Part shown: positions 18,320 to 29,069 of the stretch, one piece after another | Numbering within the stretch: the stretch's first letter is position 1 | Layout of the letters: every line of letters starts with the position of its first letter | Assembly: GCF_900114705.1 (NCBI RefSeq) | Contig: NZ_FOTW01000009.1 | Location: 231,994 to 295,993, forward strand | Direction of reading: 5' to 3' | DNA length: 64,000 nucleotides | DNA from: Rugamonas rubra | GTDB taxonomy: Bacteria > Pseudomonadota > Gammaproteobacteria > Burkholderiales > Burkholderiaceae_D | Notes under the pieces: generated by a model | Seen by the model: the letters and a program-made list of their open reading frames with translations, nothing else | Databases searched by the model: none | Told to the model about the DNA's origin: nothing | Made by a program: the position numbers and the translations under genes

Positions 18320-18487
18320 CTATTTCTTCCCCACTTTTTTCTTTATCAAAACACCAATCAATGCGGCCACATTTCCAATAAGAAGATATTCAAAAGCCAT
18401 TAACCCATTTGCATGCGAATGATCGGCGACGTACCAACCAACTAAACCGCCTATACTCCCTACAATTAGCGTCTTCAAGATGATCAT
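18320..18487 (-). CDS. Putative bacteriocin immunity protein, two membrane helices
   Basis: A 55-residue protein. It has an ATG with AGGAGA about 7 bases upstream, two hydrophobic segments (LIVGSIGGLVGWYV near residues 7-20 and FEYLLIGNVAALIGVLI near 32-48) and a lysine-rich tail, KKKVGKK. Small basic two-helix membrane proteins encoded directly behind a bacteriocin precursor are typically its immunity proteins; here the start is 63 bases after the precursor's stop, on the same strand. The region is AT-rich (hand count 38% GC over 18361-18420), unlike the surrounding genes. No family match is recognised; the role is inferred from size, topology and position. Confidence 0.6.
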   Translation of the reverse strand: MIILKTLIVGSIGGLVGWYVADHSHANGLMAFEYLLIGNVAALIGVLIKKKVGKK

Positions 18488-18550
18488 TTCCTATCTCCTG
18501 ATTTTTCATTCGCATCCAAACAATGATTCGAAAACCATATGAAGGCCGCT

Positions 18551-18781
18551 TCATTTACTATCTAGACGGCACAGACGACCCGCTGAGATGAAGCCGCCAA
18601 ATGCGCCTCCAAATGCACACACGACGAACGCCAGTGGGCCACCAAAAATGCCACCAATGGCTCCTGCCATCGCCCCTCCCATCACCGCATTCGTGCACGG
18701 CGTATCTACTGGCGCGACCTGACCACGGCTCCCCATTGCACCCGAAATCGCCTGAATCTCTACCAAGTTCAATTGTTTCAT
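18551..18781 (-). CDS. Putative double-glycine-leader bacteriocin (class II / microcin type) precursor
   Basis: A 76-residue precursor. The first 15 residues, MKQLNLVEIQAISGA, follow the double-glycine leader pattern (hydrophobic, Leu, Glu-Ile, Ile-Ser, Gly-Ala), so cleavage after Gly-Ala by a C39-type peptidase transporter is predicted. The 61-residue core is rich in Gly and Ala with many GxxxG-like spacings (MGGAMAGAIGGIFGG, AFGGAFGGFISAG) and three Cys, as in pore-forming class II bacteriocins and colicin V-type microcins. The ATG at 18781 is chosen because GGAG lies 6 bases before it; an in-frame ATG 12 bases upstream has no such site. No transporter gene is in the window. Composition and flanking repeats indicate acquisition by transfer. 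Confidence 0.68.
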   Translation of the reverse strand: MKQLNLVEIQAISGAMGSRGQVAPVDTPCTNAVMGGAMAGAIGGIFGGPLAFVVCAFGGAFGGFISAGRLCRLDSK

Positions 18782-18984
18782 TTCGTTCTCCATCAAATGT
18801 ATTAGAAAAATCCAATTTTTCTCACACCTTGAACGCTTCCGAACAAGTTATTGGAAAGAAGGCGTTGAATGCCTCTCTAAGCTCAGTTTAAGAAAATTCG
18901 AAAAATAGATATTGACATCAGGCAAACTAAGTGGAATGCATGCAACTATCATGCATGAATACTCATAGGCCTACGGGCAATGAA
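18782..18984. other. AT-rich non-coding stretch upstream of the bacteriocin gene
   Basis: No convincing gene on either strand. On the minus strand TAATAC lies about 20 bases before the bacteriocin ATG and may be a -10. AACTAAGTGG at 18925-18934 recurs at 19366-19375, just past the second copy of the 153-bp repeat, and may mark an old element boundary. Confidence 0.4.
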
Positions 18985-19160
18985 CGAATGTAGCTGTCAA
19001 GTCCGTCGAGCCGATGGCGCGCTGCATCCAGCGCATGGCTTGGTCGATGACAACGAACAAGTAGAGGCGCGAGGTCTCGTCGGGCATCTGAGGCTGGCAC
19101 TTGAATATCGACGTGCGGGGAAGCTCAGCTCATAGTCCTTGAAGGTCTTTTCGGCAGAGA
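18985..19160 (-). pseudogene. Frameshifted IS481-type transposase fragment
   Basis: Minus-strand reading gives KTFKDYE, then in another frame HVDI, then in a third PQMPDETSRLYLFVVIDQAM. In this order these match the IS481 transposase core usually read as ...HVDIKYLPQMPDE...RYLFVAIDRATRW. At least two frameshifts and loss of both ends make it inactive. It lies between the bacteriocin cassette and the second copy of the GNAT repeat and is evidence of past transposition here. Confidence 0.65.
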
Positions 19161-19190
19161 TCGCTTCATCCTCGCCTAACCTACTGCGGC

Positions 19191-19343
19191 GAGGAGCTGC
19201 GCCTGGCCGTGCGCAGCGACCAGCCCAAGCTGATCGACTTCTACGCCGCCTTCGAGTTCGAGCTGGCCGAGGAGCTGGAATACAGCCACGCCAACCCGAT
19301 GGAGCCGGCGCCGCTGGTGATGCGGCGCCTGCTGCGGCACTAG
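19191..19343 (+). repeat. 153-bp direct repeat, copy 2 (orphan GNAT 3' end)
   Basis: Duplicate of 18080-18232 with one mismatch, including the TAG stop. It has no start or upstream half, so it is a gene fragment. Together the two copies bracket 958 bp of foreign-looking DNA. Confidence 0.95.
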
Positions 19344-19394
19344 GCCTTCTACCCCGACCCCGCAAAACTAAGTGGTACGCAAGCGTCACCACTT

Positions 19395-19424
19395 GGGGTC
19401 AGACCCCGTACGGGGTCTGACCCC
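19395..19424. repeat. GGGGTCAGACCCC palindrome, copy D (variant)
   Basis: A perfect 30-bp palindrome with half GGGGTCAGACCCCGT, a variant of the 26-bp element. A second inverted repeat (AAGTGGT 19370-19376, ACCACTT 19388-19394) abuts it. It lies beyond the stop of the EamA gene. Confidence 0.85.
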
Positions 19425-19454
19425 GGCCTGCTGTGCGGGGTGCGCTCGCGCCCC

Positions 19455-20354
19455 TCAGCGGCGCGACGACACCACAATCCCGCCGACGATCAAGGCGAAC
19501 GCCGCCAGGTGGTAGCCGTGCGGCGCCTCGCCGAGGAAGGCCGACGACATCAGCGCGGCGAACAGCGGCGTCAGATTGGTGAAGAAGGCGCCCACGCTGG
19601 GGCCGGCCTGCTGCACGCCGGCACCCCAGCAGCGGAAGGCGATCACCGCCGGGCCGATCGCCACATAGGCCAGCGCCGCCGCCAAGGTCCAGCTCCAGTG
19701 CACCTGGGCGCTGCTGACGGCCCACTCGCCCGCCGCGAAGGCGCCCGACCAGACCACGCCGAAGGCCACCTGCGCCGCCAAAAAGCCGGCCCAGCTGGCG
19801 CGGATCTCGTCCGGCAGCTTGGTCCGCGTCAACAGCCAGCTGTACAGCGACCAGGCGATGGTCGCCAGGATCATGAAGATGTCGCCGGCCACCAAACGCA
19901 GTTCGAGCAGATGGCCCCACTCGCCGCGCGCCAACACCAGCAGCACGCCGGCGATCGACAGCACGGCGCCGGCCACCTGGCGGCGCGACACCTTGACGCC
20001 GAAGAACATCCAGCCCGTCAACATCATCCACACCGGCATGCCCGAGGCCACCAGCGTGACGTTGATCGGTGTCGAGCTTTGCAGCGCCAGGTACTGCAGC
20101 GCGTTGTAGATGCCGATGCCCAGCAGGCCGAGCAGCGCGAAGCTGCGCCAGTGCGGCCACACCGGGCCGTCGCGGCGGAACACCGGGCCGGCCAGCGGCA
20201 GCAATATCAGCAGGGCGATGGCCCAGCGCAGGAAGTTGAGCAGGATGGGCGGCACGGCCTCGTGCACCAGACGGCCGACGATGGCGTTGCCGGCCCACAG
20301 CAAGGGGGCCAGGGTCAAAAGGAAGGCGGTCTTGGGCGTGAGGCGGTGGTTCAT
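19455..20354 (-). CDS. EamA/DMT-family exporter
   Basis: A 299-residue membrane protein with two EamA repeats of about five helices each, starting LLTLAPLLWAGNAIVGRLV and ending with the second repeat near 'GPSVGAFFTNLTPLFAALMS'. The family exports amino acids and other small metabolites; the substrate is not predictable. The ATG at 20354 places the first helix at the N-terminus; a GTG 30 bases upstream would add only a short extra segment. Confidence 0.85.
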   Translation of the reverse strand: MNHRLTPKTAFLLTLAPLLWAGNAIVGRLVHEAVPPILLNFLRWAIALLILLPLAGPVFRRDGPVWPHWRSFALLGLLGIGIYNALQYLALQSSTPINVTLVASGMPVWMMLTGWMFFGVKVSRRQVAGAVLSIAGVLLVLARGEWGHLLELRLVAGDIFMILATIAWSLYSWLLTRTKLPDEIRASWAGFLAAQVAFGVVWSGAFAAGEWAVSSAQVHWSWTLAAALAYVAIGPAVIAFRCWGAGVQQAGPSVGAFFTNLTPLFAALMSSAFLGEAPHGYHLAAFALIVGGIVVSSRR

Positions 20355-20498
20355 GCGCGGGGGTAGGAATATTGGCAAAGGCACAGCATACGCGATTCGC
20401 TTGTCGCCGTCCCGCTACACCGCGCCGCAATAACTTGAAGTTGTGCCAATAAGGGGTAGCATGGGACGGGTTTTAGCCACCGATTGACAGGAAAAACC

Positions 20499-21560
20499 AT
20501 GAAAACTGTTTCCGCCGCCATGCTGGTCCAGGCGCTGTTTTGCTGCGTCGCAGTACCGGGCGCGGCCATGGCCCAGGCCCAGGCCCAGCCGGGCAATGTG
20601 CGCCTGTACGGCCTGGTCGACCTCTACGCCGCAAGCGGCAACGGCGCCGGCAACGGCGCCGGCAGCGGCACCGCCGGCCCGCGCAGCACGGTCGTCAACA
20701 ACGGCGGCATGACCACCTCCTTTTGGGGTGTGGCGGGAACGGAACAACTGGGCGGCGGCATGTCCGCCCAGTTCGCGCTGGAAAGCTTTTTCCGCGCCGA
20801 CAGCGGCGAGGCGGGCCGTGTGCCCGGCGAGGCACTGTTTTCCCGCGCCGCCTATGTCGGCCTGGCCGGCAACTGGGGCACCGTGCGCATGGGCCGGCTG
20901 CCCAATCCCCTGTTCATCGCCAGCGCCTACGCCAATCCCTTCGGCGTCTCGACCCGCCTGTCGCCCCTGGTCGACCAGTTGTGGAGCGCGCCCTTCGGCA
21001 GCGCCATCGTCGGCGACACGGGCTGGAACAACGCCCTGGCCTACCTGTCGCCCACCGTCAACGGCGTCAGTCTGACGCTGCAGGGCAACTTGGGCGAAGG
21101 CGCCGCCACCAGCTTCGGCAACAACAAGGCGGCCGTGCTGCGCTACACCGGCGCCGCGCTGGCGTTGACGGCGGCGGCCCAGCGCGTCGCCAACGGCCTC
21201 AACATCAGCGCCGCCGCGCCGCAGCAGACCGTGTATTTCGCCGCCGCCAGCTACGACCTCGGCGCAGTCAAACTGTACGCCGGCTACAACCGCGCGCATA
21301 CCGAAGTGAGCGACCGGCGCAGCCGCACCGGCCACCTCGGCCTGTCGGTGCCGGCCGGCGCCGGCAACTGGATGCTGGCCTGGGCCCGCACGCGCGAGAA
21401 CGCGGCGCTCAAGCCGGCCTTCCACCGCGACACCGCCAGCGCCGGCTACGACCACAACCTGTCGCTGCGCACCGACCTGTACGCGGTCTACCTGCGCGAC
21501 AAGCTGAGCAACGCGGCCGGCGGCAACACCCTGGCACTGGGCCTGCGCCACAAATTCTAA
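20499..21560 (+). CDS. Gram-negative porin
   Basis: A 353-residue outer-membrane porin. The signal peptide ends at PGAAMAQA (residues 21-28). The first strand reads NVRLYGLVDLYA, the standard opening of betaproteobacterial trimeric porins, and the last residues NTLALGLRHKF end in Phe, the outer-membrane assembly signal. The ATG at 20499 has AGGA about 9 bases upstream. It probably allows non-specific diffusion of small solutes. Confidence 0.9.
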   Translation: MKTVSAAMLVQALFCCVAVPGAAMAQAQAQPGNVRLYGLVDLYAASGNGAGNGAGSGTAGPRSTVVNNGGMTTSFWGVAGTEQLGGGMSAQFALESFFRADSGEAGRVPGEALFSRAAYVGLAGNWGTVRMGRLPNPLFIASAYANPFGVSTRLSPLVDQLWSAPFGSAIVGDTGWNNALAYLSPTVNGVSLTLQGNLGEGAATSFGNNKAAVLRYTGAALALTAAAQRVANGLNISAAAPQQTVYFAAASYDLGAVKLYAGYNRAHTEVSDRRSRTGHLGLSVPAGAGNWMLAWARTRENAALKPAFHRDTASAGYDHNLSLRTDLYAVYLRDKLSNAAGGNTLALGLRHKF

Positions 21561-21683
21561 ACGGGCCGGTGCCGCCGACCGTGCGCGGCGCGGCCGCCGG
21601 ATTGCCCACCGGCAGCGATAGAATTACCGCCGCCGCGCCGGGCGCGGTAAAATACGCGCTGCTGATCCACCCACATTGAATCC

Positions 21684-21893
21684 ATGAAACTGACTAAACA
21701 ACATCAGATGTACGAATCCGAGCACACTTTGTTCATCAAAGAGCTGAAGGCCAAGAATCCGGGCATGGAAGAAGGCCAGCGCGCCGGCCGCGCCCTGCTG
21801 TGGGACAAGGCACCGGTGTCGCTGTCGGAACAAGAGCGCCAGCTCGAGTCGGCCGTCAAGCAACAAGCCTACGTCTACCAAAACAAGGTCTAA
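21684..21893 (+). CDS. DUF3460 family small protein
   Basis: A 69-residue soluble protein that starts MKLTKQHQMYESEHTLFIKE and has the compact charged sequence of DUF3460 proteins of Burkholderiales. Function unknown. It precedes scpA by 18 bases on the same strand, the usual position for this family, so co-transcription is likely. Confidence 0.8.
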   Translation: MKLTKQHQMYESEHTLFIKELKAKNPGMEEGQRAGRALLWDKAPVSLSEQERQLESAVKQQAYVYQNKV

Positions 21894-21911
21894 CAGCCCG
21901 GGGCGGCTAGG

Positions 21912-23773
<1,862 letters not shown>

Positions 23774-23814
23774 GCGGCGCCAACAAAACCCAGCGTAGCA
23801 AGCGGCGCGGCGCG

Positions 23815-23840
23815 AGGGTCAGACCCTAGGGTCTGACCCT
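23815..23840. repeat. GGGTCAGACCC palindrome, copy E
   Basis: Perfect 26-bp palindrome in a convergent gap. Outer arms AACCCAGCG (23787-23795) and CGCTGGGTT (23851-23859) are exact complements, so the whole element spans about 73 bp. The left flank CGCCAACAAAACCCAGCG nearly matches the left flank of copy A. Confidence 0.88.
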
Positions 23841-23884
23841 GGATCGACGCCGCTGGGTTCGACGATGGCGCCCAGCCAAGCCGG

Positions 23885-25093
23885 CTAGCTCGCCACGTTC
23901 TGCGCCCAGGCCAGCGCCGACAGGTGGGCCTGGTTGACCTCTTGCGGGCTCAGGCCGAGCGAATGGGCCAGCGCCGCCACCAGCGTCGAGTTGAGCTCGC
24001 AGGCCTCGGCCAGCGCCAGATAGGGGCCGTACTTGCCGCCCCGCGTCAGCAGCGCCACCACCACGTCGTCGGACAGCTGGATCGCCTCCAGCACCCGTTC
24101 CATCGGCATGCCGAGCAGGCGGTCGAGCAGCGAGAACATGCCGGCGACGAAGATGTTCTCCGCCTCGCCCTTGCCCAGCGCGGCTAGGCCGAGCAACTCG
24201 GCCAGGCGGCCGCGCACCACCGCCGTCTCCAGCAGCACCGGCGAGTAGCCGTTGCTGCTGGCGGTGGCCAACAGCAGGGTCAGCCAGCGGTACAGCGGCG
24301 AATAGCCTAGCAGGGCCAGCGCCTGGCGCAGCGACTGCACCTCGCGGCCGGCGCCGAAGCCGGCCGAATTGATGAACCTCAACAGTTTGTAGGACAGCGT
24401 GGCGTCGCGCTTGAGCACCGCCTCGATCTGTGCCGCGTCGGCGTTCTGCCGCACCATCTGCATCAGTTGCAAAATGACGGTCTGGGCCGGGTTCATGCCC
24501 TTGGCCGCGCTGCCCGGCCGCGGCGTCAGGTGCAACTTGCCGACGAAGGCGTCCAGGCCGAGCGCGGCGCAGGCGTCGAAGTCGGCCCAGTTGCCCACCG
24601 GCCGGCCGACCATCCGCACCGCCGCCTGCCGCAGCGCGGCGTAGTTGCGCGCCTGGGCCGCCACGTCGGCGCCGGTGAAGCGCACCTCGACGTGCGAGGC
24701 GACGCCGGCCAGGCCCTTGCCCAGCTTGGCCAGGTCGGCCTCGCGCAGCAGGATGCCGACGCCGCCGGCGCGCAGCGCCCGCACGGCCGCCAGCGTGGCC
24801 GGGTCGGCCAGGGTGGCGGTCTGGATCGACAGCACGGTGTGTTCGGGGGGCATGTTGTGCAGCGCGTCGGTCGACAGCATCGCCGGCACCGCCTGCAGGA
24901 ACAGGGTCTTGTCGCGCAGCAGCCAGCCGTCGTCCGGGTGGTTGACCTGGCCGGCGACGAAGCCGACCAGCTCCTCCAGCGCGGCCGGCGCGGCCGCGCC
25001 GGGCGCGCCGTCCTGCCAGCTCAGCTCGTAGCCGAGCACCCGCTGTTGCGGATCGAGCAGGGGTTCGCGGACGAGGAAATTGGTGTGGTGCAT
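23885..25093 (-). CDS. EAL-like/HDOD signalling protein (YuxH type)
   Basis: A 402-residue cytoplasmic protein. The N-terminal half is a degenerate EAL domain: it starts NFLVREPLLDPQQRVLGYEL but lacks the EAL catalytic residues, so it probably does not cleave cyclic di-GMP. The C-terminal half is an HDOD domain ('ATLSYKLLRFINSAGFG', 'LLGYSPLYRWLTLLLATA'). It lies just downstream of the chemotaxis block on the same strand, which suggests a role in motility or c-di-GMP-linked behaviour. The ATG at 25093 gives the family's normal beginning; the ribosome site is weak. Confidence 0.82.
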   Translation of the reverse strand: MHHTNFLVREPLLDPQQRVLGYELSWQDGAPGAAAPAALEELVGFVAGQVNHPDDGWLLRDKTLFLQAVPAMLSTDALHNMPPEHTVLSIQTATLADPATLAAVRALRAGGVGILLREADLAKLGKGLAGVASHVEVRFTGADVAAQARNYAALRQAAVRMVGRPVGNWADFDACAALGLDAFVGKLHLTPRPGSAAKGMNPAQTVILQLMQMVRQNADAAQIEAVLKRDATLSYKLLRFINSAGFGAGREVQSLRQALALLGYSPLYRWLTLLLATASSNGYSPVLLETAVVRGRLAELLGLAALGKGEAENIFVAGMFSLLDRLLGMPMERVLEAIQLSDDVVVALLTRGGKYGPYLALAEACELNSTLVAALAHSLGLSPQEVNQAHLSALAWAQNVAS

Positions 25094-25271
25094 GGCGGGC
25101 GCGGCGTTCGAGGTCCGGTGGACTACCCTGCTGGCACGCGGCCGGCGCCCCGCTGGCGGGCCGCTCTTGCACCGCGGACTCGCCACGGCCGCCACGCGGC
25201 GGCCGTCCGCGCCGCCCCCAGCAGGGGAGCCGGCGCGGGCCCCCCCCGAGGCGGGGGCGACGCGATCCTAG

Positions 25272-25919
25272 TTAAAAGCCGAGACTGTCGAGCAGGTCGT
25301 CGACCTGCCCCTGGTCGGCCACAACGCCCTCGCCGGCCGGGTCGATCTGCGGACCGTTGAGCAAGCCGTTGTCGATTTCCTTCTTCAGCTGTTCCGGCGC
25401 GAAGTCGATCAACATCTGCACCAGTTGCTGCTCCACGTTCTGGGCGATCGAGGTGACCTTCTTGATCACCTGCCCCGTCAGATCCTGGAAATCCTGCGCC
25501 ATCATGATGTCCATCAAATGCGACTTGGTGCCGCTGGTGTGCGCGCTCGTCGCGCCCAGCGTGGCGATGGTCTGCTGCGCCAGCGCGCGCCAGTCCTGCT
25601 CGCCGGCACCGTTGGCCAGCAGCGTCTGCCAGGAGCTGCTCAGCTGCTTGGCGTCGGCGCCGATCTGGTCCTGCAGCGGGCCGGCCGCGTCGGTGGCGTT
25701 GAGCACCTTCTGCGCCGCGTCCTCGCTGAGGCGGGCGACGTACTCGAGGCGGTCGCGCGCGTCCGGCATGTCGGAGGCGGCCTTCTCGATCAACTTGTCG
25801 AGGCCGAGGCCGCGCAAGTTCTCGTGCAGCGCCCGCGTCATGTGGCCGATGCGCGACAAGAACTCCTCGTTCGGCTCCACCATTGCTGCCTGCATGGCGC
25901 CGTTGTCTTGCTCGGCCAT
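25272..25919 (-). CDS. cheZ: Protein phosphatase CheZ
   Basis: A 215-residue CheY-P phosphatase that ends the chemotactic signal. The catalytic segment QDFQDLTGQVIKKV holds the conserved Asp and Gln (DLTGQ, Gln is inserted into the CheY active site), and the C-terminus QVDDLLDSLGF is the CheY-binding tail. The ATG at 25919 is 2 bases after the cheY stop, with GGAG upstream, so cheY and cheZ are coupled. Confidence 0.93.
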   Translation of the reverse strand: MAEQDNGAMQAAMVEPNEEFLSRIGHMTRALHENLRGLGLDKLIEKAASDMPDARDRLEYVARLSEDAAQKVLNATDAAGPLQDQIGADAKQLSSSWQTLLANGAGEQDWRALAQQTIATLGATSAHTSGTKSHLMDIMMAQDFQDLTGQVIKKVTSIAQNVEQQLVQMLIDFAPEQLKKEIDNGLLNGPQIDPAGEGVVADQGQVDDLLDSLGF

Positions 25920-25921
25920 CG

Positions 25922-26311
25922 TCAAGCTCCGAGTTTTTCGAAGATCTTGTTCAGCTTTTCATCCAGCGTGGCCGCCGTGAATGGCTTGACGACGTAGCCG
26001 TTGGCGCCGGCCTGGGCCGCCGCGATGATGTTTTCCTTCTTCGCCTCGGCGGTGACCATCAGCACCGGCAGCTTGGCCAGCGCCGGGTCGGCACGAATGT
26101 TCTGCAACATGGTCAAACCGTCCATGTTCGGCATGTTCCAGTCGGACACCACGAAGTCGAACGATTCCGCGCGCAGCTTGGCCAGCGCCATGACGCCGTC
26201 CTCAGCCTCGTCGACATTGGCATAACCCAGTTCTTTCAACAGATTCCGGACGATGCGGCGCATCGTCGAAAAATCGTCAACAACTAAAAATTTCATCTTT
26301 GGATCAGCCAT
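25922..26311 (-). CDS. cheY: Chemotaxis response regulator CheY
   Basis: A 129-residue single receiver domain. The acidic pair is in [10 protein letters not shown], the phosphorylated Asp in [10 protein letters not shown], the Thr in MVTAEA, and the Lys in VKPFTA. Close to enteric CheY, which binds FliM to switch flagellar rotation. The ATG at 26311 has GGAG upstream. It is the partner of the cheZ gene just downstream. Confidence 0.95.
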   Translation of the reverse strand: MADPKMKFLVVDDFSTMRRIVRNLLKELGYANVDEAEDGVMALAKLRAESFDFVVSDWNMPNMDGLTMLQNIRADPALAKLPVLMVTAEAKKENIIAAAQAGANGYVVKPFTAATLDEKLNKIFEKLGA

Positions 26312-26437
26312 GAATTACTCCGTTGTTTCTTCTTACGCGGTTGTTAATAGTGTCTACAATTGCCAGCAAGTTGTAGGATAGCATTTTCGCTGCCCCGGGG
26401 GCGAACAAAGTAACAGGAAAACGTCGGCGATCGTGTA

Positions 26438-27508
26438 TTAAACACGCAAAGCGCGCATGCCGTGTGCCGCCAAATAGCCCAGCACCATGCCCGGCAGCGC
26501 CTGCAGCGCGCCGACCTCGTGGGTGGCCCCCACGGCGATGGCCTCGCGCGGCATGCCGAACACCACGCAACTGGCCTCGTCCTGGGCGAAATTATACGCC
26601 CCGGCGTTCTTCATCTCCAACATGCCGAGGGCGCCGTCCTTGCCCATGCCGGTCAGGATCACGCCGACCGCGTTCTTGCCGGCGCACTGGGCGGCCGAGC
26701 GGAACAGCACGTCGACCGAGGGGCGGTGGCGGTTGACCGGCTCGCCCTGGTCGATCTTGGTCATGTAGTTGGCGCCGCTGCGCGTCAAGGTCAGGTGCGA
26801 GTGGCCCGGCGCGATGTAGGCGTGGCCCGGCAGCACCCGCTCGCCGCCGGCCGCCTCGCTCACCGAGATCTTGCACAGGCTGTCGAGGCGCTTGGCGAAG
26901 GAGCGCGTGAAGCCCTCCGGCATGTGCTGGGTGATCAGGATGCCCGGGCAGTCCGACGGCATCTGCATGAGGAACTCGCGGATCGCCTCGGTGCCGCCGG
27001 TCGAGGCGCCGACGATGATCAGCTTCTCCGACGAGGTCAGGGGGTTGCGCAGCTGCGGCAGCTGGCCGGCGGCCACCTCGCCCGGCTGCGGCAGCGTGCG
27101 GGCGCGGATGCGCGCCTTCGAGGCGGCGCGGATCTTGTCGGCGATCAGCTCGGTGTACTCGCGCATGCCGGACTGGATCGAGATCTTCGGCTTGGTGACG
27201 AAGTCGACCGCGCCCAGCTCCAGCGCGCGCATGGTGATCTCGGAGCCGCGCTCGGTCAGCGAGGAGACCATCACCACCGGCATCGGCCGCAGGCGCATCA
27301 GTTTTTCCAGGAAGTCGAGGCCGTCCATCTTCGGCATTTCGACGTCGAGCGTGAGCACGTCGGGGTTGGTCTGCTTGATCAGCTCGCGCGCCACCAACGG
27401 GTCGGGGGCCACGCCCACCACCTCCATGTCGGGTTGGCTGCTGATAATTTCGGTCATGACACTGCGGATCAGGGCGGAGTCATCGACGATCAGGACTTTG
27501 ATCTTCAT
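26438..27508 (-). CDS. cheB: Chemotaxis protein-glutamate methylesterase CheB
   Basis: A 356-residue enzyme that removes methyl groups from chemoreceptors. An N-terminal receiver domain ([10 protein letters not shown], phospho-Asp in [11 protein letters not shown]) is joined to the methylesterase domain with the Ser motif [10 protein letters not shown], the His in [10 protein letters not shown] and the Asp in LTGMGKDGA. Follows cheD in the adaptation sub-operon cheR-cheD-cheB. Confidence 0.95.
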   Translation of the reverse strand: MKIKVLIVDDSALIRSVMTEIISSQPDMEVVGVAPDPLVARELIKQTNPDVLTLDVEMPKMDGLDFLEKLMRLRPMPVVMVSSLTERGSEITMRALELGAVDFVTKPKISIQSGMREYTELIADKIRAASKARIRARTLPQPGEVAAGQLPQLRNPLTSSEKLIIVGASTGGTEAIREFLMQMPSDCPGILITQHMPEGFTRSFAKRLDSLCKISVSEAAGGERVLPGHAYIAPGHSHLTLTRSGANYMTKIDQGEPVNRHRPSVDVLFRSAAQCAGKNAVGVILTGMGKDGALGMLEMKNAGAYNFAQDEASCVVFGMPREAIAVGATHEVGALQALPGMVLGYLAAHGMRALRV

Positions 27509-27596
27509 AGCGCTACTTTCTTATTCTGGTTCAAATACGGCCCGCCGCCCACGCGGCGCGCCACAAACTGGCGGGCGGCGCGGCCGCCCGTTCCGG

Positions 27597-28196
27597 CTAG
27601 AACAAATCGATCTCGCCGCCGACCGGCGCCTTCTTGAGGCGGCTGGCGTAGTCGAGCTCGCGCTTGGCCAGCGTGTCGTTGTGCGCCTGCATCAACTTCT
27701 TCACCAGCACCTTGCCGCTGCGCGGGAAGAAGTAGACCTTGCGCGGGTGGATGTCGTTGAGGTCCTCGGCGACCACGCGGATCTTCTCGACCTTGAGGAA
27801 GTTGAGCACGAAGGCGGCGTTGCGCTCGCCCACGTTGATGGCGGTGAAGCCCTTCAACACGGCGCCGCCGCCGAACACCTTGGCCTCCAGGTTCTCGCGC
27901 CGGGCGCCGGCCTTGAGCAGGTCGTTGATCAGGATCTCCATGGCGTAGGTGCCGTAGCGCGCCGAGGCCGACACCGGGCTGTTGGTGTCGCTGCCGCCGT
28001 CGGGCAGCATGAAGTGGTTCATGCCGCCCAGGCCGGTGACGCGGTCGCGGATGCAGGCCGACACGCAGGAGCCGAGCACGGTGACGATCAGCATGTCCTT
28101 GTTGGTGAAATAATACTCGCCGGGCAGGATCTTGGCGGCATCGCAGTCGAACGTCCTATCGAAATAGACGTTGGTGGCAAATTGTTCGAGGTCCAT
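27597..28196 (-). CDS. cheD: Chemoreceptor glutamine deamidase CheD
   Basis: A 199-residue deamidase acting on receptor glutamines. The catalytic Cys is in [12 protein letters not shown] and the His in GGMNHFMLP. It starts 13 bases after the cheR stop. The C-terminal region '[16 protein letters not shown]' is standard for proteobacterial CheD. Confidence 0.93.
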   Translation of the reverse strand: MDLEQFATNVYFDRTFDCDAAKILPGEYYFTNKDMLIVTVLGSCVSACIRDRVTGLGGMNHFMLPDGGSDTNSPVSASARYGTYAMEILINDLLKAGARRENLEAKVFGGGAVLKGFTAINVGERNAAFVLNFLKVEKIRVVAEDLNDIHPRKVYFFPRSGKVLVKKLMQAHNDTLAKRELDYASRLKKAPVGGEIDLF

Positions 28197-28208
28197 GTCG
28201 TAGTCTCA

Positions 28209-29069
28209 TTAGCGGTGCGACGTTGCTTTTTGGCCCGCGCCGTGGTCCAGCTCGTAGACCGTCTTGCCGCGCAGTTTCAAGGATTCCGAGACATACAGGA
28301 AATTTTCCGAGTGGCCGGCGAACAACAGCGCGTCCGGCTTCATCAGCGGCACGAAGCGCGCCAGGATCTTGCGCTGGGTCGCCTTGTCGAAATAAATCAT
28401 CACGTTGCGGCAGAAGATCACGTCGAACTGGCCGCTGATCGGCCAGCTGTCGGCCAGCAGGTTGAGCTGCTTGAAGGTGATCATCTGGCGCAGCTCGGGG
28501 CGCACGCGCACCATGCCCTCGCGCTCGCCCTTGCCCTTCTGGAAGAAGCGGCGGGCCCGCTCGGGCGCCATCTTGTCGAGCCGGTCGAGCGTGTAGACGC
28601 CGTTGGCGCCGGCCGCCAGCACGTTGGTGTCGATGTCGGTGGCGATGATGGTGACCGGCGGCGTCAGCGTGTTGAAGGCCTCGCACACGGTCATGGCGAT
28701 CGAATACGGCTCCTCGCCGGTGGAGGCGGCCGAGCACCAGATGGTGATCGGCCCGCTCAGCTTCTTGACGTGCTCGGCGAGCAGCGGGAAATGGTGCGCC
28801 TCGCGGAAGAAGGAGGTCAGGTTGGTGGTCAGGGCGTTGGTGAAGGCCTCCCACTCGTCGCCCAGGCGGCCCGCCTCGAGGTCGTCGAGGTACTTGACGA
28901 AGGACGAGATGCCGGTGGCCCGCAAGCGCCGCGCCAGGCGGCTATACACCATCTCCTGCTTGCTGTCGGCCAGCGAGATGCCGGCCCGCTTGTAGATCAG
29001 GCCGCGCACTCTTTCGAAGTCCTTGGCGTTGAAGTCGAACTCTTTGACGGTGTCTTTAGATTGCGGCAT
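28209..29069 (-). CDS. cheR: Chemotaxis protein methyltransferase CheR
   Basis: A 286-residue S-adenosylmethionine-dependent methyltransferase that methylates receptor glutamates. An N-terminal helical domain precedes the SAM domain, with 'IWCSAASTGEEPYSIAM' as its binding signature and 'DVIFCRNVMIYFD' later. The MCP just upstream ends in WEEF, the type of tail that binds CheR. Confidence 0.95.
   Translation of the reverse strand: MPQSKDTVKEFDFNAKDFERVRGLIYKRAGISLADSKQEMVYSRLARRLRATGISSFVKYLDDLEAGRLGDEWEAFTNALTTNLTSFFREAHHFPLLAEHVKKLSGPITIWCSAASTGEEPYSIAMTVCEAFNTLTPPVTIIATDIDTNVLAAGANGVYTLDRLDKMAPERARRFFQKGKGEREGMVRVRPELRQMITFKQLNLLADSWPISGQFDVIFCRNVMIYFDKATQRKILARFVPLMKPDALLFAGHSENFLYVSESLKLRGKTVYELDHGAGQKATSHR

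Noticed and set aside
18601..18891. Plus-strand frame across the bacteriocin gene
   Set aside because: Pro/Ser/His-rich antisense of the precursor; no start signal. The minus-strand reading has the leader and ribosome site.
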